Source: Plicaturopsis crispa FD-325 SS-3 (taxonomy: Eukaryota; Basidiomycota; Agaricomycetes; Amylocorticiales; Amylocorticiaceae). Taken from it: a stretch of 64,000 bases of DNA. The notes under the pieces are model-generated. The model was not told the DNA's origin, did no database searches, and saw only the letters and a program-made list of their open reading frames with translations. Positions 50,387 to 63,027 of the stretch are shown here, in pieces. The translations under genes were made by a program, and so were the position numbers. The number at the start of each line of letters is the position of its first letter. Position 1 is the first letter of the stretch. Location: contig KN832555.1 in assembly GCA_000827205.1 (NCBI GenBank), forward strand, positions 626,366-690,365, read 5' to 3'.

Positions 50387-50668
50387 CTATTTCGCAAGGC
50401 TCTTCCCATTTCCATCCTTCGGTTCGGCTACCTCCGGGTCAAGAGTCTTTAGGAGATTGTCCAAGTTCTCAAGCATCTCATCCAGTCGACTTTCAACGCC
50501 CTGTGCCATACCCTCCGCGCTGTTGAGCCGCCGCAATAGCTCGGCAACTTCATTCTCCGAACCGTTTGCAGGAGGATCCTCTGACAAAAGAGCGCTGAGC
50601 TGGGCTATATCAGCCGACATGTCGTCTGCGCCAGCAGTAGGTTTAGATGAAGAGCCATTGATAGACAT
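50387..50668 (-). CDS. Small coiled-coil protein, 93 residues
   Basis: Single open frame MSINGSSSKPTAGADDMSAD ... ending KDGNGKSLAK with stop at 50387. The centre, EVAELLRRLNSAEGMAQGVE followed by SRLDEMLENLDNLLKTLD, has regular heptad leucines and is predicted to be a coiled coil; the ends are polar. Its start lies only 105 bp from the start of the THO1 subunit gene on the other strand, so the two probably share a promoter. I do not recognise the family with certainty. Confidence 0.65.
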   Translation of the reverse strand: MSINGSSSKPTAGADDMSADIAQLSALLSEDPPANGSENEVAELLRRLNSAEGMAQGVESRLDEMLENLDNLLKTLDPEVAEPKDGNGKSLAK

Positions 50669-50773
50669 CGAAAGTATCCGGGTGTCACTGTTAGGAGGAG
50701 GAGAGCGCTCGAGGCGCGATGGTACAGTGTACCGGAATCGGACACCGGGAACGGCTCATTTCCCGCCACCACA
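50669..50773. promoter_or_regulatory. Very short divergent promoter
   Basis: 105 bp between the start codons of the small coiled-coil gene and the THO complex subunit 1 gene. 5' UTRs may overlap. Confidence 0.5.
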
Positions 50774-53440
50774 ATGTCCACTCCGGCAACGCGTCTCAAG
50801 ACTCTCTTGAAGTCCTTACCTCCACGGCCGGTCGAACAGAAGAAACTAAGGGAGCTAGTACAGAAAGCTCTGACAGACAAATCCAAAACCTCGGCAGAAA
50901 ACAAGAAGAGCAAATGGGAATATCTGTTAAAGGACGAGATCTTCACGCTTGCGGTGAGAACGTCTAGCTATTCGTACTTATCCTGTCAGTGCTCAAGTCG
51001 CCACAATCAATTCAGACTACAGAGGGGAAAGCCTTAAAGGACCCAAATACAACGTACTATGAGGAGCTTAAAGTCAGGCTTGACCTCGTACTGACCTTCA
51101 CGGAGCTCGGTACGTGAATACGTGAACTCTTGTTCTATCAAACTTGCTCTCGCAGGGGCGACGACTTATATCCAATCTACAGAGGCGTGCGACCAAACAT
51201 TTCCGTTCATCGTACTCCAGGATCTTCTCGAAACCCAAACCATAGCATCATGCTCGCATATATTCTCATGGCTCGAAAGCCGCGCGCAGAGACTCATGGT
51301 CGGCATGGTCCCTCAGAAGGGCAAAGCCCTCATCCTACTTCGCACTCTCAATGATCTCCTTCGCCGACTATCGAAAATGGGCTCAACGACCATATTCTGC
51401 GGTCAGATATTGACTTTTCTGAGCGGCGTCTTTCCACTCGGCGAGAGAAGCGGCGTCAATTTGAGGGGCGAATACGGGCCTATATGGGAGGGGGTGAAAG
51501 AGAAGGAGAGGAAAGCAGAGGATGGGAAGGGCGTTGAATCGGACAAACCTGTTGAGGAGAGCGAGAAGATGGAGGTCGACGAGGGTGCAAAGAAAGACGA
51601 GGCCACGGAAAGTGAAGGAGGTATTTGTCACGTCGTATCAATCTCGATTTCTCGGCACCTAAATATTGCTGTAGATTTCTACAGCACTTTCTGGTCGCTG
51701 CAACTCCCCTTCTCTAGGCCTCCGCTATTTGCCATGCCCAACACGTTCAACGAATTTAAAGACGCGGTAAACAAAGTACTCCCTGTCATTAAAGAGGCCA
51801 CGGCAAAAGAGAAGGCCATGATGGGTAGCAGGACATTGGGTGGGGCTTCGGGGCCGACGCTGAAGCGGAAGCGAGAGACAGACTCCCCAGAAGGGTCGTC
51901 TACCAAGGATTATTTCTTTGCCAAATTCCTGACAAGCCCGAAGCTACTCGACCTTGAAGTGAGTGCGAATTCGTTGAAATGCCAGTTTCGTGCACTTACT
52001 TTATGATATGAAGATCGCCGACACCCATTTTAGACGACAGTTTCTATTTCAGCTTCTCATCTTGCTCAACCATCTTCAGACGTTCACAAAAGCTGCCAAA
52101 AACACCTGGTCGACATCTCGAAATTCCCGCTCTCTTCATATGGATTTCACGCTCGAACAGGCCGACGCACAATGGGTCCAAGAAATAATCAACAAAGTGT
52201 CGGAAGAGCTTCGGCAAACCACTCCGAATGGACGCGCGTTCTGGGAAACCGTCAGCACCATCCTCGAACGGGAGCAAAATTGGGTGAAATGGAAAAACGA
52301 GCTTTGCGCACCGTTCGACCGAGAACCATGGGTGGCCGAGATTGACGGCTCGAAGGTTGGCCTGGAAGAAGCTACGCGGGATGCAAGAAAAAAGATGAGA
52401 GAGGATCCAGAGGATTGGCCATGGCGACTGGGCTCGCAACCTTTGACTGAAATATGGGAGATGGGCTTCCGGGAGCTCAGCGACCTCCAAAGACCTTTTG
52501 TGTGAGTCTTGCGTCCATCCTACCCCTTCTAGGTCTAACCGATTCTGTCGCACCCAGACCTGGCGACGTCAAGGACTTTGTGAAAAAGATCGACCAAGAA
52601 AATGCCCGCATCAAACTACGCAAGCAGACACTTGAAAGGCAACGAGAACAGCAGCTTGCACGGGCGCGGGCGAAGGTTGCAGCGTCGAAGCCCGCATCCC
52701 CGGCACCTGCAGCTCCTCCCGCGGACGCGTCCTCAGCCTCGAGCAAAGAGTCGACCCTGAAGGCATCCGCTACAGGTCCAGAAGCGAGACCCGCTGCTCA
52801 GGAAGGTTCGGCACCTATGTCATTGCCTGGAGCTCGCTCGCCTCTGCACCCTTCGCTTCCTGCCAAACCCGGCCTCGGCACAAGTGTCTCTGAGGCGGAT
52901 CCGGGAACTACGGCGCCTCCTCCAGCTGACCCCGTCATTGCATCTGCGCCAAATGGCCCAGCCCCGCCTCCTGCCGCTCTCCCGCAGCCCGTTACGCCAG
53001 CTGCTCCGACCCCGGCTCCCGCACCTGCCCCAGCCCCAGTGGAAGCGCCTCGTGACGCCCAGATTGCGAAATACGAAGAGGTAGGATTTTTCTAATTCTC
53101 TGTGCATTCGGTAACTCATTCCGCAACATTACTCCAGAACAAGCAACGGTGGTCCTGGCTGGCCCTCCGCACGGCGCGTGACCAGCATTTGCAGCATTTC
53201 GGAAAGATCGGCACGGGCGATATCACCCTTCTTGCGCAAGAAATCGAAACGGCAAAGAACAAGGGGGAGGATTCGATAGCTCCCTCCAGCGTTGTCGCTG
53301 GTGCTGTTTCGAAGGACAACCCTGAGAGTCCGTTAGTCGCCGACACGACGTCGCCCAATCGCAATGGCACAGGCCGAACCAAACCAGACAATCCTCCTGC
53401 GATTGAGACCGATGCCGATGTGAAGATGGAGGAGCGATAG
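50774..53440 (+). CDS. THO complex subunit 1 (Thoc1/Hpr1)
   Basis: Subunit of the THO part of the TREX complex, which couples transcription to mRNA export in the nucleus. Starts MSTPATRLKTLLKSLPPRPV. Conserved efThoc1 blocks: YYEELKVRLDLVLTFTEL, FPFIVLQDLLETQTIASCSH, IFSWLESRAQRLM, GKALILLRTLNDLLRRLSKM, TIFCGQILTFLSGVFPLGER, DFYSTFWSLQLPFSRPPLF, FKDAVNKVLPVIKEATAKEK, DYFFAKFLTSPKLLDLE, RRQFLFQLLILLNHLQTFTK and ILEREQNWVKWKNELCAPFD. From ~52600 there is a charged helical stretch (KQTLERQREQQLARARAKVA), a long Ala/Pro-rich linker (APAPAPAPAP), then KQRWSWLALRTARDQHLQHF and an acidic end (ETDADVKMEER). An acidic Lys/Glu insert lies at 51510-51620. Several short introns. Complete. Confidence 0.87.
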
Positions 53441-53856
53441 CGTATCCTGCTCTCCAACTCATCAGCAGAGAGCGTGTGGACCACACGGAGCGCTCAGCCA
53501 CGGATCTCAGAGAATCCATTTGTAGTCGGTGTATCGTATGTATTTACCCAATAATTCACAGCCCTTTCGGTTGGCGGCCCTGTTAGACCGCCTTTTCTGT
53601 CTTGTTCCCTCTGCCGATAGGCCTGGTTAGACCTAGTTTTCAGGCGTGCGAGAGAAAATACTGTAGGCGAGCAGCGCGGAGAAACCGTCGAAATTCGCGG
53701 CGCGGGGTCGACCGTTTAGGGACACGTGCGAGACTGAACGAGACTTGGACTGGATACACCGCTTCCGCTTTCCTTCCACAAGCGCAGATCAGATAAATAC
53801 CCCTCTCGCAGTCTCTGAACTGTACAAAACATATCTCATTTCTATCTTTAACGATC
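53441..53856. other. Gene-free interval, ~415 bp
   Basis: 3' flank of the THO1 gene and promoter of the epimerase. No feature recognised. Confidence 0.4.
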
Positions 53857-55365
<1,509 letters not shown>

Positions 55366-56051
55366 ACGGATCGCCCAGGTATACTTATATATGTTGGATC
55401 GACAATTTGTATGTGTAGAGGAAGAAGACAGGTGTGTATCGAAGCTTTTCAGGTCGGTGTTGGGACTGGAGTACCCCCCTTTGTTATACGCGTACTAATA
55501 CGGCTACAATGTGTTACGCTCTGTATGGAATGTTATTCTCAAGATCTCGGACCCTTACATGTTCTTCAGCTCAGCTAACTTCTCGGCGTCGCTCTCAGTA
55601 TGTTCATCACTTTTAATATCGCCATTTCACCGCCCTCAAAAATCTCACTTCTTCGCTAGGAATTATATCTTGGGCGGTTTCGCTTCGCATCACACTCATC
55701 ACGAGCTCGAGCATGCTAAGATATCCACGGAGATCCCAAGTACCTTCCGGAAAGGTAGTCGTGCTCTCCGACCAGTCGGGCGTGGGCAGAAGTCGCACCC
55801 CGGCGTCATCATGTCCTCCTGACCGGTGCCCCGCTCCTCTTCACCGCCGCCAAGAACCCCTGCATTGAGATCCTAACTATTTATGTGCAGAGCTATCACT
55901 GACCCTGTGACGGACCGTCCCAGGTCATACGGAGAGGGTCGATATATACACCCACTTATTCCCTGTGGACACTGAGGCCGTTGAACTCAGTGTGAATTCG
56001 TAGCTGCTTAAATAGTGTTTGAAGAAGACGGTTTCCTCTGTCTGCACCATC
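55366..56051. other. Mostly gene-free interval (see weak candidate inside)
   Basis: Between the epimerase and the MFS gene. Apart from the possible small minus-strand gene listed separately, no domain or repeat is visible. Confidence 0.4.
55555..55798 (-). CDS. Possible small protein, 3' exons
   Basis: On the minus strand an open stretch (RLLPTPDWSESTTTFPEGTW ... ETAQDIIPSEE) runs to 55649, where a GTGAG donor and an acceptor at 55594 define a typical 55 nt intron in phase 0. It joins SDAEKLAELKNM and a stop at 55555. The intron rescue of the frame suggests real coding, but no start exon could be fixed upstream and no family is recognised. Confidence 0.35.
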
Positions 56052-58558
56052 ATGCCGTTTGGAATTCTCGGTGAGTTTTTCGCTGAACCACTCGAGCTAT
56101 TCGTCTGCTGAAGCACGATACACACAGACGATAAATATCTGAGCGACGTCCCAGGAACTGCGGTGCTGTCCGACTTGAAAATATCACACGGGCACCATCT
56201 CGATGTGAACAACGCTAGTGCCTTGAAGAGAGGTACTGGACGCCACTCACATGTCGTCCTGGTACCCCAGCCGTCGGACGATCCTGCAGACCCGTAAGAA
56301 CCGCATATTCTCTGTGTCTCTGCCACGGATTACTCATCCTGTCCAGACTGAATTGGCCTCGATGGAAGAAAGAAGCTTGTTTCTGGACACTGTGAGACGA
56401 TTAGCTCCTCAAGCTTGACGACACTTACTTGATCTCACATGCATAGAGCATTCACGGCGTCGCTCGATGGCGCACTCTCGCCGATGATGGGTCCTGGATA
56501 TCAACTCCTTGCGCAACAGTTTAACGTATCAGTCGACGAGGTAGCCAGCACCTTCGGCGCGATTCTTTTGGGTCTGGGCTGTTTTATGTGCGCCGTGTTA
56601 TCCGCCTATCGTGCACGTTTGCTGACCTGCTCGGCCTATGTTTCAGGCTTTTTCAAGCCCCTCTCGCCGTTAAATTCGGTCACCGGATTGTTTATCTTAT
56701 ATCTGTGACCTTGGTACATTGCGTTGCCTGCGATCTCCATACTGTATTGACGAAAAGGCCGGTAGATGTTCGTCTCCTGCGTGTGGTGTGCACTCAGCCC
56801 AAATATACCATCCATTACGGCATCTCGTGTATTTCAAGGCTTTGGAATGTCGGCACTGCAAACGTGAGTGCTATTCTGGCATCCATATCTCATCTCGTTG
56901 CTTATCGGTGAGCTGTCAAAGTCTCGTAGGAGCCACAATCGAGCAAATGTTTTTGTGAGGCATCCGGTATTCTTTGCCGTAAAAATGCCTTATAGATGTC
57001 TGCGAAAGTGTCCATGAACGCGGGGCGCGATCCGGGATATGGAGTTTCTCTATCATGGCCGGTATCACTGCGTAAGCTTTTTCGGTTGGGGAAGATAGTT
57101 TGTGCTGATACATACCTACAGTGGACCATTGATTTGCGGCTACGTGATCCAAAACCTCTCATGGCAGATGGGCTTTTGGTTTGTATCTATCGCCCTTGGC
57201 ATGGCAGTATTGATGGTATTCTTCCTCGTGCCAGAGGTAGGTCCTGCGGAGCTCCCCTTTCGTTCTCGTCTAATTTATCATACAGACGACTTATGATCGG
57301 ACACGCATCCCGCAAGCCAGGGCGGAGGTGCTTGTCGGGGAAAAAGATCGTAACCATATGGCAAAGGACGATGTGAAGCAGAGCGACGAACAGCTCAGCA
57401 ATGTATCAGATGCCGAGTTAGGCAGCGATGCCACCTTCCCCCCGGCGCCAAGCTATGCATCCCAACTCAAGATTTGGAATGCTAGGCCCATAAACGACAC
57501 GAATATTGCTCGTATCTTCTTGCGACCGTTTTCATTGCTTTGGTCGCCCGTAGTATGTTTCTTCCCCGGTTTGAAATTCAAGCGGATCTTGACGCTTTTG
57601 TTACAGACTTGGTTCATATTCCTCACCTACGGCATGACAACTGTCTGGCTCAGTACGTTTTCTATTCCTGGACGTTAGCCTGTTTGGCCCCTGACGTGAT
57701 GCTGCAGGTCTTCTCCCCATTTGCTCGTCCACGATATTTACCATAGAATACGGCTTCAATGCATCGCAGACTGTGAGCATTTTGGCAGATGTGTATGACT
57801 CGTGATCCCGATTAATCAAAACTATTACGGGCAGGGACTCACCAACATCGGTGGTCTCGTCGGCATCATCCTCGCTATGGCCGTTTCTAGTGCATTCACA
57901 GATCGCTGGATTGTGTGGATATCCAGGCGCAACGAAGGGATCTACGAGCCTGAATTCCGGCTCTTCTTTACCTTCGCCATGTTGTTTGGGGTGTTCGGAT
58001 ATGCTGGATGGGCAGGTATGATTGTATCTTTGTCGAGGGCAATATGTGTTCCTCATCATCCTTTCCGACAGTGGGCAACTCTCACAGCATGCCATGGATT
58101 GGGGCTGTCATCTGCATTACGTGCGTTTCTCCTACGTGGGCGGCGGATTATGCGGGGTTGCGTACTGATCTCACAACACTCGTTTCTTACAGACTTGCCA
58201 ACTTCAGCATAGTAGTGTCAGGCTCTGCCACGGTGACATACCTCCTCGACACCCACGGTACTGACGCTCTGCATTCCCTCGCCATCACCAATTTCTTCAA
58301 GAATATGGTCATATATGCGCTCAGCTTCTTTATCAACGGGATTGTAGCTAGCAGGGGTGTTGAGACCACGCTTCTCATCCTCGCAGGATGTCAAGCGTTT
58401 TGTTGGCTCTCATGTATCCCTATGTATATCTACGGGAAGAGGGTCAGATCCTTCGTAAGTTAACATATGTCTCCCCTCCCACATGGCCTATACATCTAAG
58501 GCTTACCCTATCCCTTTAGATCGCCCGGCATCCGCAGTTCTTCCTTCGAACAGATTAA
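56052..58558 (+). CDS. MFS transporter, DHA1-like
   Basis: Polytopic membrane transporter of the major facilitator superfamily. Starts MPFGIL, spliced to DDKYLSDVPGTAVLSDLKIS, with the cytosolic block DPLNWPRWKKEACFWTLAFT common to fungal drug:H+ antiporter-1 proteins. Membrane segments include GAILLGLGCFMLFQAPLAV, followed by the motif-A-like KFGHRIVYLISVTLMFVS, GPLICGYVIQNLSWQMGFWF and VSIALGMAVLMVFFLVPE. A long charged central loop (57300-57500; KDDVKQSDEQLSNVSDAELG) separates the halves. The second half: LLWSPV-TWFIFLTYGMTTVW, GGLVGIILAMAVSSAFTDRW, LFFTFAMLFGVFGYAGWA, VVSGSATVTYLLDTHGTDAL, FFKNMVIYALSFFINGIVAS and LLILAGCQAFCWLSCIPMYI. Ends YGKRVRSF-IARHPQFFLRTD. About nine short introns. 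Substrate cannot be told. Confidence 0.9.
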
Positions 58559-58690
58559 GTGCTGGACAGACACGATTCAGGAAGACCTCATGTGTACGAG
58601 TACTTACTTGTACTCCCAATTTATATGCAACGATCAATGTGCATGCACGTGCATGACTTATCCGTGCAAGAGATTATGGGTGCAAGATGT

Positions 58691-60701
58691 TCATGCAGCG
58701 AGCTCATTCCATACGTCAAAGGGTATACAAAAGTGGAACGCATCATTCAGTTTCTGGAACTTGGCCCTGTCTTCCAGTACCTCTGACCTACATCTCTCGG
58801 CGTCTTCCTGGGTCATAAGGCCGTCCACCTCGTCGACTATCCTCGTGACAAGCTCGACGGGAAACCGCGCATCAGCAGAATCTTCAACAGCTCGCCTGAT
58901 CCAGCCCTTCTGCTGAGGCGGCACTCTCGAAGTTGAGATTATAGGCTGTATTTCGGGATCGACCAGAAACAGCGTTAGCACTGTTTGATGCCCCTCCTTG
59001 GTTGGATCAAGCAAATGGAGCGGTGTGCTGCGGTGTTGGTATATGTTCGGGAACGCTATTCCGAACCCAGCGCGTAAAGGTGCTGAACCTACTTGCTGGA
59101 CTTGAGCTTCGCCGTCTTGGAAACCCCAGGTTCGGACCGTTGCCCCAGTATCACCAGCCGAGAAGCCACGGGGAGATGTAACCGCCATCCGAAACTCGGT
59201 GGAACTGTCGACGATATTTTGCTGTGAAACTAAATATGAGTTTTTCCGTGAGGCGTAGTTAGATGATAGCACAAACCATCGACACACAGTAGAAGGCGCA
59301 AGCTACTATGCGTTCATTCCGCATACCTGCTACTTTCCACGTAGAGCCCGTATAATTGGGACCGTTGGGTTGCTTCAATCGAAAAGTCAAGGCGATGAAA
59401 CATATGGCAAAGTCGAAAACATACCAGTCGTACCTCCGATATATCAACAATCATCTGGACAGTCCTCCCTTTCAAAGAGACGACGTGCTTTCTTTGCTCC
59501 AGCCTTCCAGTATAGCCGGCTTCTGGGACATCCGGAAGCCGTATGGGTCTCTCCATCATCCAACGCTCGAGCTCCTGCCCATAAGCAACCCAACCGTCTT
59601 CGTCATCTGAGAACTCCGGTGGTTCAGGCTCGTCCCATTCCGTATAGTGGCACGACTCGCGTATACGCTGATGAAGCGGGTTGTTTCTGTGCAGGTCCGT
59701 AAGAACGTGTTCGAACATCGGCAGGATTTTCTCTACAACAGTCTCGATACTGGAATGTAGAAGCGCGTGCTGAGGATCAATATTGTTGATATATCCGAGA
59801 GCCTTCGCGCCTCCCGCGGCCGAGACAGAGAAATCGGTGGGCAACATCGCAGCCTTTCTTGACACGGTGTATGTTTCCGCGTGATACGGCGGATCCATCG
59901 GGTTTAAGAGACCGCGATTGTGCCTGTCTTGCACTAATGTACGTCCGTAAACGAGACAATGAAGATGGGGATCAACGAGAGCTGTGGTAACGCCATCCTC
60001 GCTCCGACGGCGTCTGCATTGTGACGGTTCTCGCAAGACTGCAATGGCCTGATTGAGGCCCCCAAGTTCTGAGGAGCTTAGGACGTCATTAGACTCCCAT
60101 ATTCGATCAAAACAGGATACCTCGCTAGTAAAAGCACGCATTCAACCGATGTACGTTTTCAAGGACCGAGAAAATTACATACCAATGGTATTCCGTATCA
60201 CGAAGAAGGGCATAGCCAGCGAGCTCATCTAAAGTATAATTTATCTTACGGTAGCGAAGGGCTGAATGAGTGGCGTGTTGCGGAGAGTCGATAGGGCTCA
60301 TGTACTGTGTACACACCTGTCTTTCCGTCAATTGTACAGCGGCCGAAGGTATCGGTATTATCCATGTGCGTTGCATCGCCCGGCGAATCCACTTATTTCT
60401 GAAATCGTCGTCCGCAATTAGCGACCACCAGTCTGATTCCTGGCGCCTAATTTCGGCGGACAAGTAGCACATTGCTAACTCCGAAAGCTATGATGTTTTC
60501 ACGTATATAATGAGACAGACATTCACTTAAAGGAGGTATAATTGCACTTACTGTCCTAGGAACATCACCGACGCCGCCTAGCGCGCAAATTAAATGAGTG
60601 CGCGAACTTGCGACACGTAGAAAATCCGCCGGCTGAACCTAGGTACTGTGTCCCGTTAAGAAAAGGATGTCGATAGCCACGATACTGATTTTTGTGTTCA
60701 T
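58691..60701 (-). CDS. DUF4246 family protein
   Basis: Fungal protein of the DUF4246 family (PF14033), function unknown. Blocks in order: ADFLRVASSRTHLICALGG, DVPRT|intron|LSELAMCYLSAEI, RQESDWWSLIADDDFRNKWI, LDELAGYALLRDTEYHW, GGLNQAIAVLREPSQCRRRR, TALVDPHLHCLVYGRTLV, CHYTEWDEPEPPEFSDDEDG, EQRKHVVSLKGRTVQMIVDI, MAVTSPRGFSAGDTGATVRT, FGIAFPNIYQHRSTPLHLLD, GHQTVLTLFLVDPEIQPIIS and VPPQQKGWIRRAVEDSADAR. Ends FDVWNELAA. The start is inferred: ATG 60701 (MNTKISI) with a 42 nt intron whose TTAAC branch-like site precedes CCTAG, giving VQPADFLRV in phase 0; ATG 60714 in another frame does not join. Many family members end with a similar HxxSP...LxDPxKxGH core, also seen here; some link it to 2-oxoglutarate-oxygenase-like folds, which I cannot test. 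Confidence 0.85.
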
Positions 60702-60859
60702 CCTCGGGCAGCATAATACACGTTACACGGGCGATATCTTGTGTAGAAAAGTCGAGTCAAGTTTCACATCGGGAGTAGTGGTCAATCTTGTCGCTTCACG
60801 CAAGTTCCACGCGTCGAAGTCCTCGAGGTATCGGAGCTGTCGGATTCCGGAAGCACAAC
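60702..60859. promoter_or_regulatory. Short divergent promoter, DUF4246 gene / PIN1
   Basis: About 160 bp between the inferred start codons. No box identified. Confidence 0.4.
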
Positions 60860-61580
60860 ATGAGGTTGACGGTCGAGGACTCGAATGGCCCGAGTCCGCC
60901 ATCCTCTCCCTCGCAGCCTTCGCCGCATAAAGACTCAACACAGAACAACTCCATAATGGTCCGTGAACTATCTTGGCTGAATGTCCAATTGATTGACCCT
61001 CTTTTTTGTCCTCAGCCGACTTGGGAAGTCAAACTTTCGTCGAGAAAGGGCGTGCCGTACTTCTATGACAAGGAGTCGGGGCAATCTGTCTGGGAGGCTC
61101 CTTCAGATCTCTCCAAGGATCAGATAATGACCCTCCCCGGTGCTCAAGAGTACCTCTCGGGGCCCGGATCTGCTTTCGTCGAGGGCAAGCCGGGTCAGGT
61201 ACGAGCTAGCCACCTGCTGGTGAAGCACAAGGACAGCCGCAGGCCATCGAGTTGGAAAGCTGTACGCGATATCCAATCCATTAGTTGTTCCCTGTCGCTT
61301 ATATGAGACATAGCGAAATATAACGCGTACGAAAGAGGAGGCGATCGAGCAGCTCCGTGAATGGCAGCTTCACATTGGCAAGAGTCCTGTGAAGTTCGGC
61401 GAGGTCGCGCAAGTCCACTCAGACTGTTCATCCCACTCAAACCAGGGAGACTTGGGTTGGTTTGGGCCTGGTCAGATGCAGAAGCCATTCGAGGAGGCGA
61501 CGTATGCGTTGAAGGTCAACGAGATCAGCGATGTCATTGAAACAGACAGTGGCGTCCACTTGATCTTGAGGACGGGCTGA
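60860..61580 (+). CDS. Pin1/Ess1-type peptidyl-prolyl cis-trans isomerase (parvulin)
   Basis: Isomerises phospho-Ser/Thr-Pro bonds; yeast Ess1 acts on the RNA polymerase II tail. A WW domain ([20 protein letters not shown], then SVWEAP) is followed by the rotamase domain: [20 protein letters not shown] with the phosphate-binding Lys/Arg loop, WKA|intron|[74 protein letters not shown] and G. The start is ambiguous. ATG 60860 adds a 33 residue Ser/Pro-rich leader. Alternatively ATG 60957, directly before the intron (GTCCGT...CCTCAG), encodes only Met in the first exon, giving M|PTWEV as in most relatives. The intron is 57 nt, a multiple of three, so reading through it also stays open. Confidence 0.93.
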
Positions 61581-61963
61581 TTAGATTCTTGGAAACGAAA
61601 GTACGAAGTAGTAGAAGTCGGCAACAGCAACTGTATCACCTTTCCTTGTTTTCACCATATACAAATCATTCATCATATCTGCGCTTTCCAGAGGACAACT
61701 AGATGGCAGTATACTCTATATATGTACCTATCGTATTGCGCCCCGGGGACCTGCTGTACTCACGACAACGTCTCGAAACCTGGAAGTCGGAGCTCACTTC
61801 AACCTCGACATCACACTGGCTCTTGACTGTCTTGTGGATCTGAAGTATGGCCCTACTACTACTGCAGCTATTTTCCCTTAATATGGTGCAGAATCCCCCG
61901 TGAGCTCTCTGACTCGTGCGGTAGACGGAGTCGGAATCGGCCATGCTTGAAGCAGTTGTCCAC

Positions 61964-63027
61964 TTTCCGCCCTGAACCTTAATCCCTAATAAGGCAATTT
62001 TCTTTTCGGCATTTCGGCCGCGCTTTTGACCGCCGCGTCGGTTCGACGTTCAACAACTGACCAAGTTCAACGCGTACGCGTACGGTCGGTCGACGGCCAT
62101 GCATGGCGTCCTCGCCAAAGTCACATTCAGTAGAATCCAACCCCGAACCAATGTACCTACTGAAGGCAGAACCGAGCATGGATGAGGTTGAACAGATATA
62201 ATTATTATAGCATACACCATACTACAAGGGTAGGGTATATACAAACAATCCCCGCGAGACAAACCACACAGTGCCGCCGCGCAAACAAGACACGCCAGCG
62301 CGGGCTTTGTCACCAGCGCACTACGAAGACGGGGTGCTGGTGCTGAGACGATATCGCGTAAAAGCGCGTCGCAAGAGACGAACACGAGCATTTGCGACGA
62401 TGGCCAACAGCAACGCCGTCGCTGCGTGATTTCCTAGGGGAACGATGGACGTCCACACGTCATCCAGCCGACCCAATCGATACCAGCAGCGAGATGATAT
62501 AGACGCGGGACGTAGGAATGGGGAAGGGATTTGACGTGCACGGGCTCGACGCGGGCGGGGACACCAGATACGACGCACACCGAGTGAGCACAGGGCGTCT
62601 AGCACCGAGACGGCGCGCCATTGGCTGCAAAGATAGAGGGGTACGCGACGGCGCTGCGCCTGCAGACGCGAATGGCGCTATCACGTAAGGCCGGGGGAGT
62701 ACGCGGCGGCGGCGGGAACACGAGGGCGGGGATATGGGGAACGGCGTGGTTGAGAAAAAGAAACCAACGTACTTGCCTATGGATTAGCGACCGCGGCTGC
62801 CTGCTCTGCCCTGAGCGGCGATTGTATCACCGCTTCTCTTTGAATCGGCGGACACATGCGAGGCGACGAACATGCGGCGGGAGATGGGCGGAAGAGTGAG
62901 TGGGACGTAGACGAGGAGTGAGGAGGACAGCGCTCACCGAATCGGTGAGCGCTGTTCGGAGAGCCGAGGCAACGTTCAAACGCCGACCAGGAATCTCCTT
63001 TTTAGGGATTAGAGTTCAGGGCGGAAA
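61964..63027. mobile_element. Putative non-autonomous DNA element, 1,064 bp, 31 bp terminal inverted repeats
   Basis: Left end 61964-61994 and right end 62997-63027 (read inward on the minus strand) both start TTTCCGCCCTGAAC and end AAGG. They match at 28 of 31 positions, the differences being at positions 15, 16 and 27. The flanks (GTTGTCCAC and CTCAAAACT) show no clear target duplication, so either the insertion is old or the true ends lie slightly outside. No transposase is recognised inside. A 29 bp near-perfect palindrome lies close to the right end. Confidence 0.7.
62927..62955. repeat. Palindrome, 14 bp arms with a single-base centre
   Basis: ACAGCGCTCACCGA, one A, then TCGGTGAGCGCTGT: a perfect inverted repeat with essentially no loop. 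It lies 42 bp inside the right TIR of the surrounding element. Confidence 0.9.

Noticed and set aside
60637-60714. A frameshift or pseudogene break at the start of the DUF4246 gene
   Set aside because: ATG 60714 gives a different frame, but ATG 60701 with a 42 nt intron joins VQPADFLRV in phase, so no lesion needs to be assumed.
62321-62950. GC-rich minus-strand frames resembling a small membrane protein
   Set aside because: Frames switch without good splice sites and the block lies inside a TIR element; no domain recognised.
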